This document shows, piece by piece, positions 32,292 to 41,086 of a stretch of 46,160 nt of DNA. The notes under the pieces were generated by a model, which was not told where the DNA came from, made no database searches, and saw nothing but the letters and a program-made list of their open reading frames with translations. Position 1 is the stretch's first letter, and each line of letters opens with the position of its first letter. Source of the stretch: an uncultured Pirellulaceae bacterium (GTDB lineage: Bacteria > Planctomycetota > Planctomycetia > Pirellulales > Pirellulaceae); NCBI GenBank assembly GCA_938091115.1, contig CALKNI010000037.1, positions 1 through 46,160 on the forward strand, given 5' to 3'. Position numbers and translations under genes: made by a program.

Positions 32292-33761
32292 ATGAAAATT
32301 TTACTAACAGGCGCTACTGGGTATGTTGGAGGTCGCCTTCTGCCTTTACTACTCGAGCGTGGTAGCGACATTAGGTGCTTAACCCGTCGTCCTGACGGAC
32401 TAGAAACGACGCTCGATCAAACCGAGGTCGCGGTGGGTAACTTGCTTGACGCGGATTCACTGAGAGACGCTTTAAAAGACGTCCACACCGCGTTTTATCT
32501 AGTCCACTCCATGGGCTCGACAGATGATTTCGAAACAATGGACCGTCGCGCTGCGGAAAACTTTGCTGCTGAATGTACGCGTCAAAACGTAAAGAGGATT
32601 ATCTATCTCGGAGGTCTCGGTAATCCAGACCACAAGCTTTCGAAACACCTTCGCAGCCGTCAAGAGATTGGAGATATTCTCCGAACTTCAACTGCCAATG
32701 TGCTGGAGTTCCGCGCCTCGATCATTATCGGTTCTGGCAGTTTATCTTTCGAAATGATCAGGGCTCTCGTCGAACGTTTACCAGTAATGATCTGCCCAAA
32801 GTGGGTACGGGTGTTAGCACAGCCGATCGCAATTGAAGATGTCCTAGCCTATCTCGTTGAAGCTCTGGATCAACCAGTTGACGAAACACAGATTTTTGAG
32901 ATTGGAGGGCCTGACCAAATTTCTTACGGCGAAATCATGCAGCGGTACGCCAAGCAGCGGGGGCTGAAACGGTGGATGATCCCAGTTCCATTGCTGACGC
33001 CCTATCTTTCGAGTCTCTGGCTTGGTTTAGTAACACCTTTGTACTCTCGGGTAGGACGTAAGCTGGTCGATAGTTTAAAGAACCCTACATTGACCTCTAA
33101 CAATGTTGCAGACAGACACTTCAAGGTTCGGCCAAGATCCGCGGAGAAATCAATCGCCCGTGCGCTCGTCAACGAAGACCGGGAATTTGCTGAAACTCGT
33201 TGGTCAGACGCTCTCTCTTCTGGCGGTCAACCAAAGTCTTGGGGCGGGGTTCGATTTGGCTCGAGACTTGTAGACTCCCGAACTAGACAAATCTCCACGA
33301 CGACCGACGCGGCCTTCCTGCCAATTCGCCGGATTGGCGGCGAAACCGGTTGGTATTACGGTACTTGGCTTTGGCAAATCAGAGGCTTTATGGACTTGCT
33401 GGTTGGTGGCGTGGGCGTCCGCCGAGGGCGACGTGACCCAGATCATTTGCGGGTTGGCGATACTCTCGATTTTTGGCGAGTAGAAAAATTTGTCGATGGG
33501 AAATTACTGCGACTTGCAGCAGAAATGAAAGTTCCAGGACGGGCTTGGCTAGAGTTTGAAGTCACTGAAGAAAATGGAGAAACCGTCGTTCGACAGACTG
33601 CTTTGTTTGATCCAGTTGGACTGTTTGGCATCGCGTATTGGTACGCATTGTATCCGCTCCATCAATTCGTTTTTGAAGGAATGCTGCGGAACCTTTGCAA
33701 AGCTGCATGCTCACAACCATTAGCCACATCAAGTGAAGACAGATCCTCGGTGGCAAACTAA
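32292..33761 (+). CDS. NAD(P)-binding SDR/NmrA-like protein with C-terminal DUF2867 domain
   Basis: A 489-residue two-domain protein. The N-terminal Rossmann domain starts with ILLTGATGYVGGRL (residues 3-16) and continues as an NmrA-like/atypical SDR fold (YLVHSMGS, RIIYLGGLGNPD, LEFRASIIIGSGS, EIGGPDQISYGEI). The C-terminal ~150 residues match DUF2867: RIGGETGWYYGTWLW, DLLVGGVGVRRGRRDPD, RVGDTLDFWRVEK and DPVGLFGIAYWYALYP. Such fusions are found in many bacteria, often in light- or stress-related clusters, with no defined substrate. It is the first gene of the plus-strand side of the photorepair region. Confidence 0.9.
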   Translation: MKILLTGATGYVGGRLLPLLLERGSDIRCLTRRPDGLETTLDQTEVAVGNLLDADSLRDALKDVHTAFYLVHSMGSTDDFETMDRRAAENFAAECTRQNVKRIIYLGGLGNPDHKLSKHLRSRQEIGDILRTSTANVLEFRASIIIGSGSLSFEMIRALVERLPVMICPKWVRVLAQPIAIEDVLAYLVEALDQPVDETQIFEIGGPDQISYGEIMQRYAKQRGLKRWMIPVPLLTPYLSSLWLGLVTPLYSRVGRKLVDSLKNPTLTSNNVADRHFKVRPRSAEKSIARALVNEDREFAETRWSDALSSGGQPKSWGGVRFGSRLVDSRTRQISTTTDAAFLPIRRIGGETGWYYGTWLWQIRGFMDLLVGGVGVRRGRRDPDHLRVGDTLDFWRVEKFVDGKLLRLAAEMKVPGRAWLEFEVTEENGETVVRQTALFDPVGLFGIAYWYALYPLHQFVFEGMLRNLCKAACSQPLATSSEDRSSVAN

Positions 33762-33816
33762 CGAGCCTACTTAAAAACTTTGGAAATTCGAAGAAAGAGG
33801 TTACCTGACTTCAATC

Positions 33817-33829
33817 GGTAACGGTTACC
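33817..33829. promoter_or_regulatory. Perfect 13-base palindrome GGTAACGGTTACC
   Basis: GGTAAC and GTTACC arms are separated by one G, 37 bases before the Nudix-like gene; another GGTTACC half-site is at 33799-33805. It may be an operator. The core ACGGTTA also appears, inverted, in the region upstream of the photolyase fusion (35267-35292), so a shared regulator is possible but unproven. Confidence 0.4.
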
Positions 33830-33865
33830 AGCAGACGCTGTCCGACAAAAACTGGTATTATTTTC

Positions 33866-34321
33866 ATGGAAAAATTATTCCGATCTGTTGCGTTGATTCA
33901 ATCATTTGATGAAGAGAAGACGCAGTTTTTATTGAATCTAAACGCAGAGAGAAATCAGCTAGATTTTGTAGTCGGCGAGCGTCTTGAAAAGGAGAGCTTC
34001 CGAGAGGCGATTACTCGCGAGGTGAGCTGGCAACTGGAACTGGAGAGAAACCAGGATTTTCTTGTTTCCAACATGGCACAGCTTTCGATGGAATACACGG
34101 GGGTAATTCCCGGAGCTGTGAGCGAGCGCAGAATCGCGGTCGCTTTTTACCTCGTCCATCTCTATGGAAAGACTGCCCGTTCTCAGGTCAATGATTCAAA
34201 CACGACGCAATGGGTTAGTCCGGCTGAGATATGTCGGGGCCGCACCGATCTGGGAACTGTGATCGACCCCGTTTCTGTACACTGGATCAACCGCTGGGAA
34301 ATTTTACAGGCCTGGCACTGA
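33866..34321 (+). CDS. Nudix-fold protein with degenerate Nudix box
   Basis: A 151-residue protein. Residues 37-59 follow the Nudix box spacing G-x5-E-x7-R-E-V (Gly37, Glu43, Arg51, Glu52), but the normal EExGU end reads WQLEL, so the two metal-binding glutamates are lost. The length and the flanking strands fit a Nudix domain (AVAFYLVHLYG, TTQWVSPAEICRG). Catalysis on nucleoside diphosphate derivatives is therefore unlikely, and a binding role is more plausible. It lies between two oxidoreductase genes in the photorepair region, downstream of a perfect palindrome. Confidence 0.7.
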   Translation: MEKLFRSVALIQSFDEEKTQFLLNLNAERNQLDFVVGERLEKESFREAITREVSWQLELERNQDFLVSNMAQLSMEYTGVIPGAVSERRIAVAFYLVHLYGKTARSQVNDSNTTQWVSPAEICRGRTDLGTVIDPVSVHWINRWEILQAWH

Positions 34322-34371
34322 ACTCTAGATTCACCACGAGAGCATTCGCATCCACACCAGTTCCCGAGCTC

Positions 34372-35082
34372 TTACTTCCTTAACGTCGACATTCCACCAT
34401 CGACGGCAAGCACTTGCCCCGTCATCCAGCTCGAGTCACTGGAAAGCAAAAACCGGGCAGTTGAAGCGAGGTCCGCTGGCACGCCTGTCCTTCCAAGAGG
34501 ATACTTTAACGCCATTGCTTCGCGGTTCTCGGGAGAGCTAAAAAAACGTGAAGCCAATGGAGTGTCGGTCAGTGCTGGAGCGATGCAATTGACGCGAATT
34601 TTAGGAGCCCACTCTGCTGCGAGAGACCGGGTTAAACCCTCGACCGCACCCTTGGCCGCTGCAACCGAAGCATGCATGGACAAACCCTGAGCAACAGCAA
34701 CAGTGCTAAACATAACCACGCTCGCTCTTTTCTCCATCGACCCTTTCTTAAGGGAGGGCAGACAGCCCTGCAAAAACTTAACCGCGCCGACAAGATTAAC
34801 CTCAAAGTCTGCTCTAAAATCAGCTGGTTTAAGCGCTCGAAACGACCTCAAATTGATCGTCCCAGGGCAATAAACAACTCCGTTCACAACCTCTGGAATG
34901 TCTGAGAAATTTAGATCTGTTCCCGTAAAATCCATATCATGCCGGAATACTTTTTCGTGGTCAGCCAGATCTCCCTGCGAACGGGAAAAGACGTCAATGC
35001 GATCTGCAGACGGTACTAGCTGGTTGACTATCTCAAGACCAATTCCCTTACTGCCACCCGCGATTACAAAATTCCCGCCCAT
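34372..35082 (-). CDS. SDR-fold oxidoreductase lacking the catalytic tyrosine
   Basis: A 236-residue short-chain dehydrogenase/reductase. The cofactor loop GGSKGIG is at residues 9-15, the YCPGTIN (NAG-like) segment at 71-77, and the C-terminal VLAVDGG signature at about 225. In the active site, the expected Y-x3-K reads V140-x3-K144 (HASVAAAKGAVEG), so the tyrosine is missing while the Lys remains; Ser126 is present. A non-redox or altered activity is likely. It is divergent from the photolyase fusion gene and shares the 249-base promoter region with it. Confidence 0.88.
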   Translation of the reverse strand: MGGNFVIAGGSKGIGLEIVNQLVPSADRIDVFSRSQGDLADHEKVFRHDMDFTGTDLNFSDIPEVVNGVVYCPGTINLRSFRALKPADFRADFEVNLVGAVKFLQGCLPSLKKGSMEKRASVVMFSTVAVAQGLSMHASVAAAKGAVEGLTRSLAAEWAPKIRVNCIAPALTDTPLASRFFSSPENREAMALKYPLGRTGVPADLASTARFLLSSDSSWMTGQVLAVDGGMSTLRK

Positions 35083-35266
35083 CTTATTTCGCCTCTTTAT
35101 TCAAAAAAACCTGATTTACCGCGATAGCCTTTAAACGGGACGCCCCATCTTGCCGATCTGTGCCAACGGTCGTTTGGCAAAGTGATTGGGGTATTTTTTC
35201 CGAACCTCAAATCCCCAAATTTATTCACGTGATTTTCAAAGTTTAAAAACGGTTCGGTAAGTATTG

Positions 35267-35292
35267 ACCGTAAGAACAGCGTTAACCGTAAC
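35267..35292. promoter_or_regulatory. Two ACCGTAA direct repeats upstream of the photolyase fusion
   Basis: ACCGTAA occurs at 35267-35273 and again at 35285-35291, start to start 18 bases, in GACCGTAAGAAC and TAACCGTAACGAAC contexts. The second lies within GTTA-ACCG-TAAC, a weak inverted repeat. They are 40-65 bases before the photolyase ATG, in the divergent region shared with the SDR gene, and may be operator half-sites. Confidence 0.35.
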
Positions 35293-35331
35293 GAACAACT
35301 TCTAGCAATTCATAACTACTTCTGATCCATT

Positions 35332-37800
35332 ATGCTTCCTCTTCCAACCCATCTATCCGAGCGCTGCCGTTGGGTCGATTCCGCAATCGATTTCAACACT
35401 CTGAAAACAGGTGGGTTCATTCTGTACTGGATGCGTTATGCACTTCGCACTGAAGAAAACCCTGCGCTCGACGTCGCGATCAACCTTGCAATCCTTCACG
35501 ATTGCCAGTTACTGATTTATCAGGAATTAAACTGCCGAGATGAGTATTCCTCTGACCGCCATTACGCGTTTGCCTTAGAAGGAGCCGCCGACGTCCAAGA
35601 ACAACTGACGAAAAAAGGAATTAGTTATGCTTTTCATCTGACTCCTAAAAAAGACGAAACTTCTCCACTTATGTCGCTCGTTTGCGACGCTGAAATCGTA
35701 GTTACCGAAGAGATGCCGACGACCTTCGCCCGAAAAGAGTTGGATTTAATCAACGCATCAGTTGAGACCTCATTTCTGTCTGTTGACGCCTCCTGTGTTC
35801 TCCCCATGCGACTTTCGAAAGGCTCATTCACCCGTGCTTTCGAGTATCGAAACGCAACCAAAGACAGCTACAGCAATCGGGTTTTGCTGCCGTGGCCAAC
35901 AACACCATCATTACCTCGCTCATTCCCAATTGATGCGTTACCGTTCCAACCAATTGATTTCAAATCAACCAAAATTTCGGATCTCATCGCAGTTTGCGAA
36001 ATTGACCACTCCGTTTCGCCCGTCGCCGATACCTTAGGAGGTACAACCGCAGGCTATCAACGCTGGGAGTCTTTTAAATCAAAACAACTCAGTCAGTATG
36101 CGCACCGTCGGAACGACCCTCTCCTTAAAGGGGCCAGCCGAATGTCAGCTTACATTCATTACGGCATGGTGTCGCCATTGCGTTTGGCAAGGGAAGCCGC
36201 AGAACTTGGAAACACAGGGGCTGAAAAATATTTAGATGAACTGTTGTTTTGGCGAGAACTCGCTTTTGTTTTTTGCTTCCATGAAAAACAGCATGACTGC
36301 TGGGCAGCCATTCCGAGTTGGGCAAAAAAAACTCTTGAAGCCCACGGAGAGGATATTCGACCGGTCATTTACTCTTGGGAAACTCTTGCAAGAGCGCAAA
36401 CTAATGATGAATTCTGGAACGCCGCGCAGCTAACGCTCTTACGACATGGTGAACTCCATAACAACCTCCGGATGACGTGGGGGAAGGCGATCATTAACTG
36501 GACTAAAAATCCTCAAGATGCATTGGATTTAGTTTTTGATTTGAATCATCGATATGCTCTCGACGGTCGTGATCCTTCGTCCGTTGGTGGCATCCTTTGG
36601 TGTTTTGGTCAATTTGACCGCCCGTTCAAACCGGCTCGTCCAATTCTGGGAACTGTCAGAGAGCGATGCACGGATACACACGCGGACCGCCTCCCAGTTT
36701 TAGATTATCGCGAACAATTCGTCCGCCCAAGAATAAAACACCGGCCACGGATCGCCATCATTGGCGCTGGAATCTCTGGTCTCTTCGCTGCAAGAACGAT
36801 CGCCGACTACGGGCTGGACGTTGTTGTTTTTGAGAAAAGTCGAGGTGTTGGCGGTCGAATGGCCACTCGCCGCACGCCGTCTCAGCAAAAGTTCGACCAC
36901 GGTGCACAGTATTTTACGGCAAGGGACGATCGCTTTCTCAGGTATGTTCGCTCTTGGCAAGCACAAGGAGTGGTGGCGAATTGGCCTGACCCTGACCAAG
37001 GCACCAGCGAGCAAATTGCGGTAATTAAGAACGGGAAAATTGAGTCCTATTCAGTCTCCGAGCAAAGGTTTGTCGGCACTCCCGGAATGAACGCAGTCGG
37101 CAAACATCTTGCTGATGGACTCAATGTCCAACTCAAAACAGAAGTTGATTCTATTACGCCAACGCACAACCAGTTGGCCCTAAAAGATTCCTCGAAAAAT
37201 CTGATTGGAAATTTCGACCGCCTGATTGTTTCTGCCCCAGCCGCTCAAACAGCAGAATTGCTTTCTGAGTTCCCGACCATCGCAAGACCGATTTCAGAGA
37301 TCATAATGAACCCGTGCTGGGCCGTGATGGCTGAGCTTCCCAAACCGCTAGACACAGCTTGGGTAGCAGCGTTCGTTCACGACTCACCAATTTCATGGGT
37401 TGCACGCAACCATACCAAACCCGGTCGGCAATCAGCTCATGAGCAATTGGTCCTTCACGCCAACCCTCGATGGAGCACCGACCATTGGAACGAGGACCCT
37501 GAAAAGATATCGGCGATGCTACTCGATGAGCTTTGGCAAGCAACTTCGGTTACCCCGCAAAGCCCTACGAATTCAATCGCTCACAGATGGAAGTACGCTA
37601 TCCCGGTAAACTCAACTAAAATTGAAAGCTACTTTGACGCCGAGGTTGGCATCGCCGCTTGCGGTGATTGGGCAAATGGCTCACGAGTCGAAGGAGCGTT
37701 TCTAAGTGGAATGTCTGCAACGGGTAGAATTTTAGGGTCAATAACTTTGATGACACGCAATGAACTGGCAAAGAGCGGGGGACTCTCGCCAACCTGCTAA
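35332..37800 (+). CDS. Class II photolyase fused to a renalase-like FAD oxidoreductase
   Basis: An 822-residue two-enzyme fusion. Residues 1 to about 465 are a class II CPD photolyase: the antenna part (FILYWMRYALRTEENPALD onwards) and the FAD helical part with LLFWRELAFVF, HNNLRMTWGKAIINW and DLNHRYALDGRDPSSVGGI. From about 472 a second flavoprotein follows in frame: RIAIIGAGISGLFAARTIA (473-491), the GVGGRMATRR signature, FDHGAQYFTARDDRFL, and a closing GIAACGDWANGSRVEGAFLSG, as in renalase/NAD-FAD amine-oxidase-like proteins. Photolyase splits UV-made cyclobutane dimers using blue light; the second domain's substrate is unknown. Two FAD sites in one chain may exchange electrons, but that is inference. 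It is followed 90 bases later by an Nei-type glycosylase gene. Confidence 0.93.
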   Translation: MLPLPTHLSERCRWVDSAIDFNTLKTGGFILYWMRYALRTEENPALDVAINLAILHDCQLLIYQELNCRDEYSSDRHYAFALEGAADVQEQLTKKGISYAFHLTPKKDETSPLMSLVCDAEIVVTEEMPTTFARKELDLINASVETSFLSVDASCVLPMRLSKGSFTRAFEYRNATKDSYSNRVLLPWPTTPSLPRSFPIDALPFQPIDFKSTKISDLIAVCEIDHSVSPVADTLGGTTAGYQRWESFKSKQLSQYAHRRNDPLLKGASRMSAYIHYGMVSPLRLAREAAELGNTGAEKYLDELLFWRELAFVFCFHEKQHDCWAAIPSWAKKTLEAHGEDIRPVIYSWETLARAQTNDEFWNAAQLTLLRHGELHNNLRMTWGKAIINWTKNPQDALDLVFDLNHRYALDGRDPSSVGGILWCFGQFDRPFKPARPILGTVRERCTDTHADRLPVLDYREQFVRPRIKHRPRIAIIGAGISGLFAARTIADYGLDVVVFEKSRGVGGRMATRRTPSQQKFDHGAQYFTARDDRFLRYVRSWQAQGVVANWPDPDQGTSEQIAVIKNGKIESYSVSEQRFVGTPGMNAVGKHLADGLNVQLKTEVDSITPTHNQLALKDSSKNLIGNFDRLIVSAPAAQTAELLSEFPTIARPISEIIMNPCWAVMAELPKPLDTAWVAAFVHDSPISWVARNHTKPGRQSAHEQLVLHANPRWSTDHWNEDPEKISAMLLDELWQATSVTPQSPTNSIAHRWKYAIPVNSTKIESYFDAEVGIAACGDWANGSRVEGAFLSGMSATGRILGSITLMTRNELAKSGGLSPTC

Positions 37801-37890
37801 GTTGCTTTTGGAACCTAGTTGCGGTTTTGGATAAGCCACGAGAGCAAGTTTAATGTTCTAATTCCCCGTTTAACCTGAGATAGTTGAAAA

Positions 37891-38688
37891 ATGCCGGAAG
37901 GACATACAATTCACCGACTCGCGAAAGACCATCAAAAGTGGTTTGCTGGTCAGAAAATGGGAGCACTCTCTCCTCAAGGAAGATTTTCTGAGGAAGCTAG
38001 TCAGATTTCGGGACTAAAATTACTCTCCACATCCGCCCATGGAAAACATCTGTTTTACCACTGGGAAGGTGGGCAAACGATGCACATTCATCTCGGCTTA
38101 TATGGCAAGTTCCGGGTTCATAAAAATCCTGCCCCCGATCCTCGCGGGGCCGTTCGAGTCCGTATGATCGGTAACGAACGGACGTTCGATCTTAATGGAC
38201 CAAACTGCTGTGAACTACTAACGCCCAACGGTTTAGAGACATTGTTAAACCGACTGGGACAAGATCCTCTTCGCAAGGATGCATCTCCCGAAATTGTGTG
38301 GGACAGATTCTCTCGATCTCGCTCCTCCATTGGCACCCTGCTACTGAATCAAGCTGTGATTGCCGGAGTTGGAAATGTGTACCGTGCAGAGATCCTGTTT
38401 CTTCTCGGAATTCATCCGGAAACCCCAACGAATACGATCGACCGCGGCACGTTCGATCAACTTTGGAAACTCACATCGAATCTTTTGAAAACAGGGGTTA
38501 GATACAACCGTATCATCACGGTGGATCGAGAAGAGGGTGGAAAAACACTCAGTCGCCTCAACGCAAGAGAGCGACTCAACATTTATAAACGCTCTCACTG
38601 CCCACATTGCAATCATCGCATTCGAACCTGGGAATTAGGAAACCGAAAGATGTACGCTTGTGAGAAATGCCAAACATTTAAGAATTAA
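37891..38688 (+). CDS. Fpg/Nei-family DNA glycosylase/AP lyase
   Basis: A 265-residue DNA repair enzyme, endonuclease VIII-like. It has the N-terminal catalytic PEGHTIHR (Pro2, Glu3, with Glu3 general acid), the HIHLGLYGKFR strand, the helix-two-turn-helix segment LNQAVIAGVGNVYRAEILF, and the C-terminal zinc finger CPHC with CEKC. It removes oxidised bases and cuts the resulting abasic site. Placement right after the photolyase fusion matches a DNA photodamage and oxidative damage role. The choice between Nei and other Fpg/Nei subfamilies is left open. Confidence 0.93.
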   Translation: MPEGHTIHRLAKDHQKWFAGQKMGALSPQGRFSEEASQISGLKLLSTSAHGKHLFYHWEGGQTMHIHLGLYGKFRVHKNPAPDPRGAVRVRMIGNERTFDLNGPNCCELLTPNGLETLLNRLGQDPLRKDASPEIVWDRFSRSRSSIGTLLLNQAVIAGVGNVYRAEILFLLGIHPETPTNTIDRGTFDQLWKLTSNLLKTGVRYNRIITVDREEGGKTLSRLNARERLNIYKRSHCPHCNHRIRTWELGNRKMYACEKCQTFKN

Positions 38689-38739
38689 CATTTAATAATT
38701 GAAAACGATCAATAGAAAAATACCTCAGCGATTCACACC

Positions 38740-39198
38740 ATGGAATTTTCAGTTTTACTTTTATTGACAAACGCGATGGCGACACTCTACATGACAGGCC
38801 TCATCTGGATGGTGCAGATTGTGCACTATCCATTGTTTGCTGAGGTCGGAATGGAGCAGTTCCCACAGTACGCTCGGAAACATCAATTCCTAACCTCAAT
38901 CGTTGTCGGTCCTCCAATGCTTACCGAGGCGCTTAGCTCAATGCTGCTTGCATGGTATCTCCCGCCAGGCACGTCCCTCTCAATGGTAATTGCTGGATTT
39001 TTGATGGTCATTGGTATCTGGGTATCCACTGCTTTGATCCAAGTGCCTTGTCATGAAAAACTGGAGGAGGGATTCACTAAAACAATACACAGAAGACTCG
39101 TACTGTCGAACTGGTTTCGAACAGTATCCTGGACCGCGCGTGGAGCATTGGTCATCTGGATGTTGACTTTGGTGATCACCGATCTCTCCATCAATTAA
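38740..39198 (+). CDS. Four-helix membrane protein of unknown function
   Basis: A 152-residue integral membrane protein with hydrophobic segments at about 3-28, 48-72, 80-102 and 128-148. Charged loops include HYPLFAEVGMEQFPQYARKH and CHEKLEEGFTKTIHRR. The histidines and the paired acidic residues in the loops are notable but do not form a known motif. It lies 51 bases after the DNA glycosylase gene on the same strand and may be co-transcribed. It looks like the DUF1772-like group of small membrane proteins, but this is uncertain. Confidence 0.7.
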   Translation: MEFSVLLLLTNAMATLYMTGLIWMVQIVHYPLFAEVGMEQFPQYARKHQFLTSIVVGPPMLTEALSSMLLAWYLPPGTSLSMVIAGFLMVIGIWVSTALIQVPCHEKLEEGFTKTIHRRLVLSNWFRTVSWTARGALVIWMLTLVITDLSIN

Positions 39199-39264
39199 GA
39201 AAATTTATCCGCAATCGCCAACACTATTGTCACAGCAAACTTAAAATCTATTGAGGATCTAAGC

Positions 39265-39936
39265 TTGGAATCGCCCAAAAAAACGCAAGAACTCGTGGTC
39301 TTAATCCACGGTCTCGGTGGCACGCGAATCGACATGTTGCCGATTGCACGAAAACTTAAAAAATCTGGATTCCAAACACGGCGGTGGGGTTACCGAAGCC
39401 TCGGTAACCGAATCGAAACTCATGCTAATCGGCTTGGCATTTTTCTTAAGAAAATTGAATCTGATTATCCCGAACAAAAACTCCACCTCGTCACACACAG
39501 TATGGGTGGGATTATCACACGAACCATGCTTTCTCAATTTCAGTTAGACAATCTCGATCGTGTTGTGATGCTCGCGCCTCCTCATCAAGGTTCTCATGCG
39601 GCAAGAAAGCTATCCCCCTTTTTTGGTTGGCTCACACCAAGCCTCAAACAATTGTCCGATGCGCCCGACAGCTTTGTTCGAAACTTGCCTAATCCATTTG
39701 AAAGCAATCAATTTGACTTCGGCATCGTAGAAGCCGAAAAAGACCGTGTCATCAAGAGAGGCAATGTTTTGCTAGAGGGCCACCGAGACTACGCAGAAGT
39801 TCGCGGACACCACGGGATTTTGACTTGGTATTCAACCACCATTCAATTGGTCGACAACTTTTTGAACCACGGCTGTTTCCATTTAAGTAAGGCCGACTCC
39901 CATTCCGAACAACAGCACTCAATCAATGCAATTTAA
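39265..39936 (+). CDS. Alpha/beta hydrolase (lipase-like)
   Basis: A 223-residue cytoplasmic alpha/beta hydrolase. VVLIHGLGGTRIDM forms the oxyanion loop, the nucleophile elbow is THSMGG (Ser79), and a C-terminal His is found in RGHHGILTW. The fold also resembles PGAP1/lipase-type proteins (MLAPPHQGSHAAR). Start is TTG 39265, with GAGG 10 bases upstream; no ATG precedes the conserved part. Its stop codon overlaps the next gene's start by 11 bases, so the two are translationally coupled. The natural ester is unknown. Confidence 0.87.
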   Translation: MESPKKTQELVVLIHGLGGTRIDMLPIARKLKKSGFQTRRWGYRSLGNRIETHANRLGIFLKKIESDYPEQKLHLVTHSMGGIITRTMLSQFQLDNLDRVVMLAPPHQGSHAARKLSPFFGWLTPSLKQLSDAPDSFVRNLPNPFESNQFDFGIVEAEKDRVIKRGNVLLEGHRDYAEVRGHHGILTWYSTTIQLVDNFLNHGCFHLSKADSHSEQQHSINAI

Positions 39937-40693
39937 TAATCATATTGGCATTGACTACAGTGGAGCCGCGACCCCAAAAACTCGCTCGGCCACAATCCAA
40001 GCATACCAAAGCCAATTGAGTGACAACCCCAGTCGCGTTGCATCACCAGCGTCAACGGGCAATCGAAAAAGGAATTGGAATCGCATTGAACTTTTCGATT
40101 GGATTGTTAGTCAATTTGAACAGGCCAACCCAATTATTATCGGGATTGACCACGGCCTTTCATTTCCGATTTCGTACTTTGATCGATACCAGCTAAGTTC
40201 ATGGAATGATTTCCTGGAGGACTTTGCAGTTCATTGGCCAACGGACCAGCCCGAAGCAACCGTCGAACAGTTCAGGAATACGTCGCCTCGAATTGGAACT
40301 AATGACGAAATGCGGATCACCGAAAAATGGACCTCCTCTGCAAAGAGTGTTTTTCAGTTTGATGTGCAGGGTTCGGTGGCGAAATCTACACACGCTGGAT
40401 TACCTTTTGCCTGCCGTCTTCGGAAGGCAGTCCCTAAAGTACATTTCTGGCCCTACGACGGGTGGGAAATACCGCAGGGAACTTCCGCCTTCACTGAGAT
40501 TTATCCTTCGATCTTTCGCAATCGTTATCCACGGGAATCGCGATCTGTTGATCAGCAAGACGCCTATTCTGTTTGCCGGTGGCTTTATGAAATGGATGAG
40601 TCAAAACAGCTACCAGTGTTTTTTAATCCTCCACTCGATCCACCAACAAAAACGGCAGCGGCCAAAGAGGGCTGGATCCTCGGAGTATACTAA
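39926..40693 (+). CDS. DUF429-like protein with RNase H-like fold signatures
   Basis: A 255-residue protein. It starts with IGIDYSGAATPKTR, a strand with an acidic residue as in RNase H-like folds, continues with IIIGIDHGLSFP, and has the FTEIYPS segment and a C-terminal DQQDAYSVCRWLYEM. This order is that of DUF429-type proteins, whose activity is not established; a nuclease or nucleotide-binding role is only predicted. It overlaps the hydrolase gene by 11 bases and therefore probably shares its transcript. Confidence 0.7.
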   Translation: MQFNNHIGIDYSGAATPKTRSATIQAYQSQLSDNPSRVASPASTGNRKRNWNRIELFDWIVSQFEQANPIIIGIDHGLSFPISYFDRYQLSSWNDFLEDFAVHWPTDQPEATVEQFRNTSPRIGTNDEMRITEKWTSSAKSVFQFDVQGSVAKSTHAGLPFACRLRKAVPKVHFWPYDGWEIPQGTSAFTEIYPSIFRNRYPRESRSVDQQDAYSVCRWLYEMDESKQLPVFFNPPLDPPTKTAAAKEGWILGVY

Positions 40694-40757
40694 CTTGCTC
40701 ATTCCCGCCGCAGACTCTCTGAGTCAACAACACTGGACTAGGTAAGGAAAAAGCCAC

Positions 40758-41059
40758 GTGACCATCGAAATTGCTGCAATACCTCGGTATACGTCGGCAA
40801 AATTTACAAAGAATTCCAGTACTCTGCAAAGGATGCAGCGGATTTCTTTCCAGCTTTTGAAGAATGGCTGGAAGCAGCTACCTGCCATAAAACGGCAGCG
40901 AAGGCGAGAGGAGTTCCTATTGACCGTATTCGTATGGATATGCAAACATTTGCGGAGTTTTGCCTTCATTCAGGGAATAAAAACGATGGCTCCGGTAGAA
41001 CCGCGTTCGTCAATGATCGAGCAAATAAATTTCTCGGCAACAACAGCGAGTTCAGTTAG
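40758..41059 (+). pseudogene. Small gene interrupted by a -1 frameshift
   Basis: GTG 40758 has AAGGAAAA a few bases upstream and opens a short frame beginning MTIEIAAIPR. After about ten codons the protein-like reading moves one base back: from 40787 the phase reads VYVGKIYKEFQYSAKDAADF and continues without a stop for 90 residues to TAG 41057-41059, including EEWLEAATCHKTAAKARG, DMQTFAEFCLHSGNKNDG and SGRTAFVNDRANKFLGN. The original frame goes on to 41081, but its product (RYTSAKFTKNSSTLQRMQR...) looks out of frame. Either one base has been lost (or gained) near 40785-40790, or the ribosome shifts there. The family is not recognised. Confidence 0.55.
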
Positions 41060-41086
41060 GTTGAGAACAACATACAAGTGAGCAAA

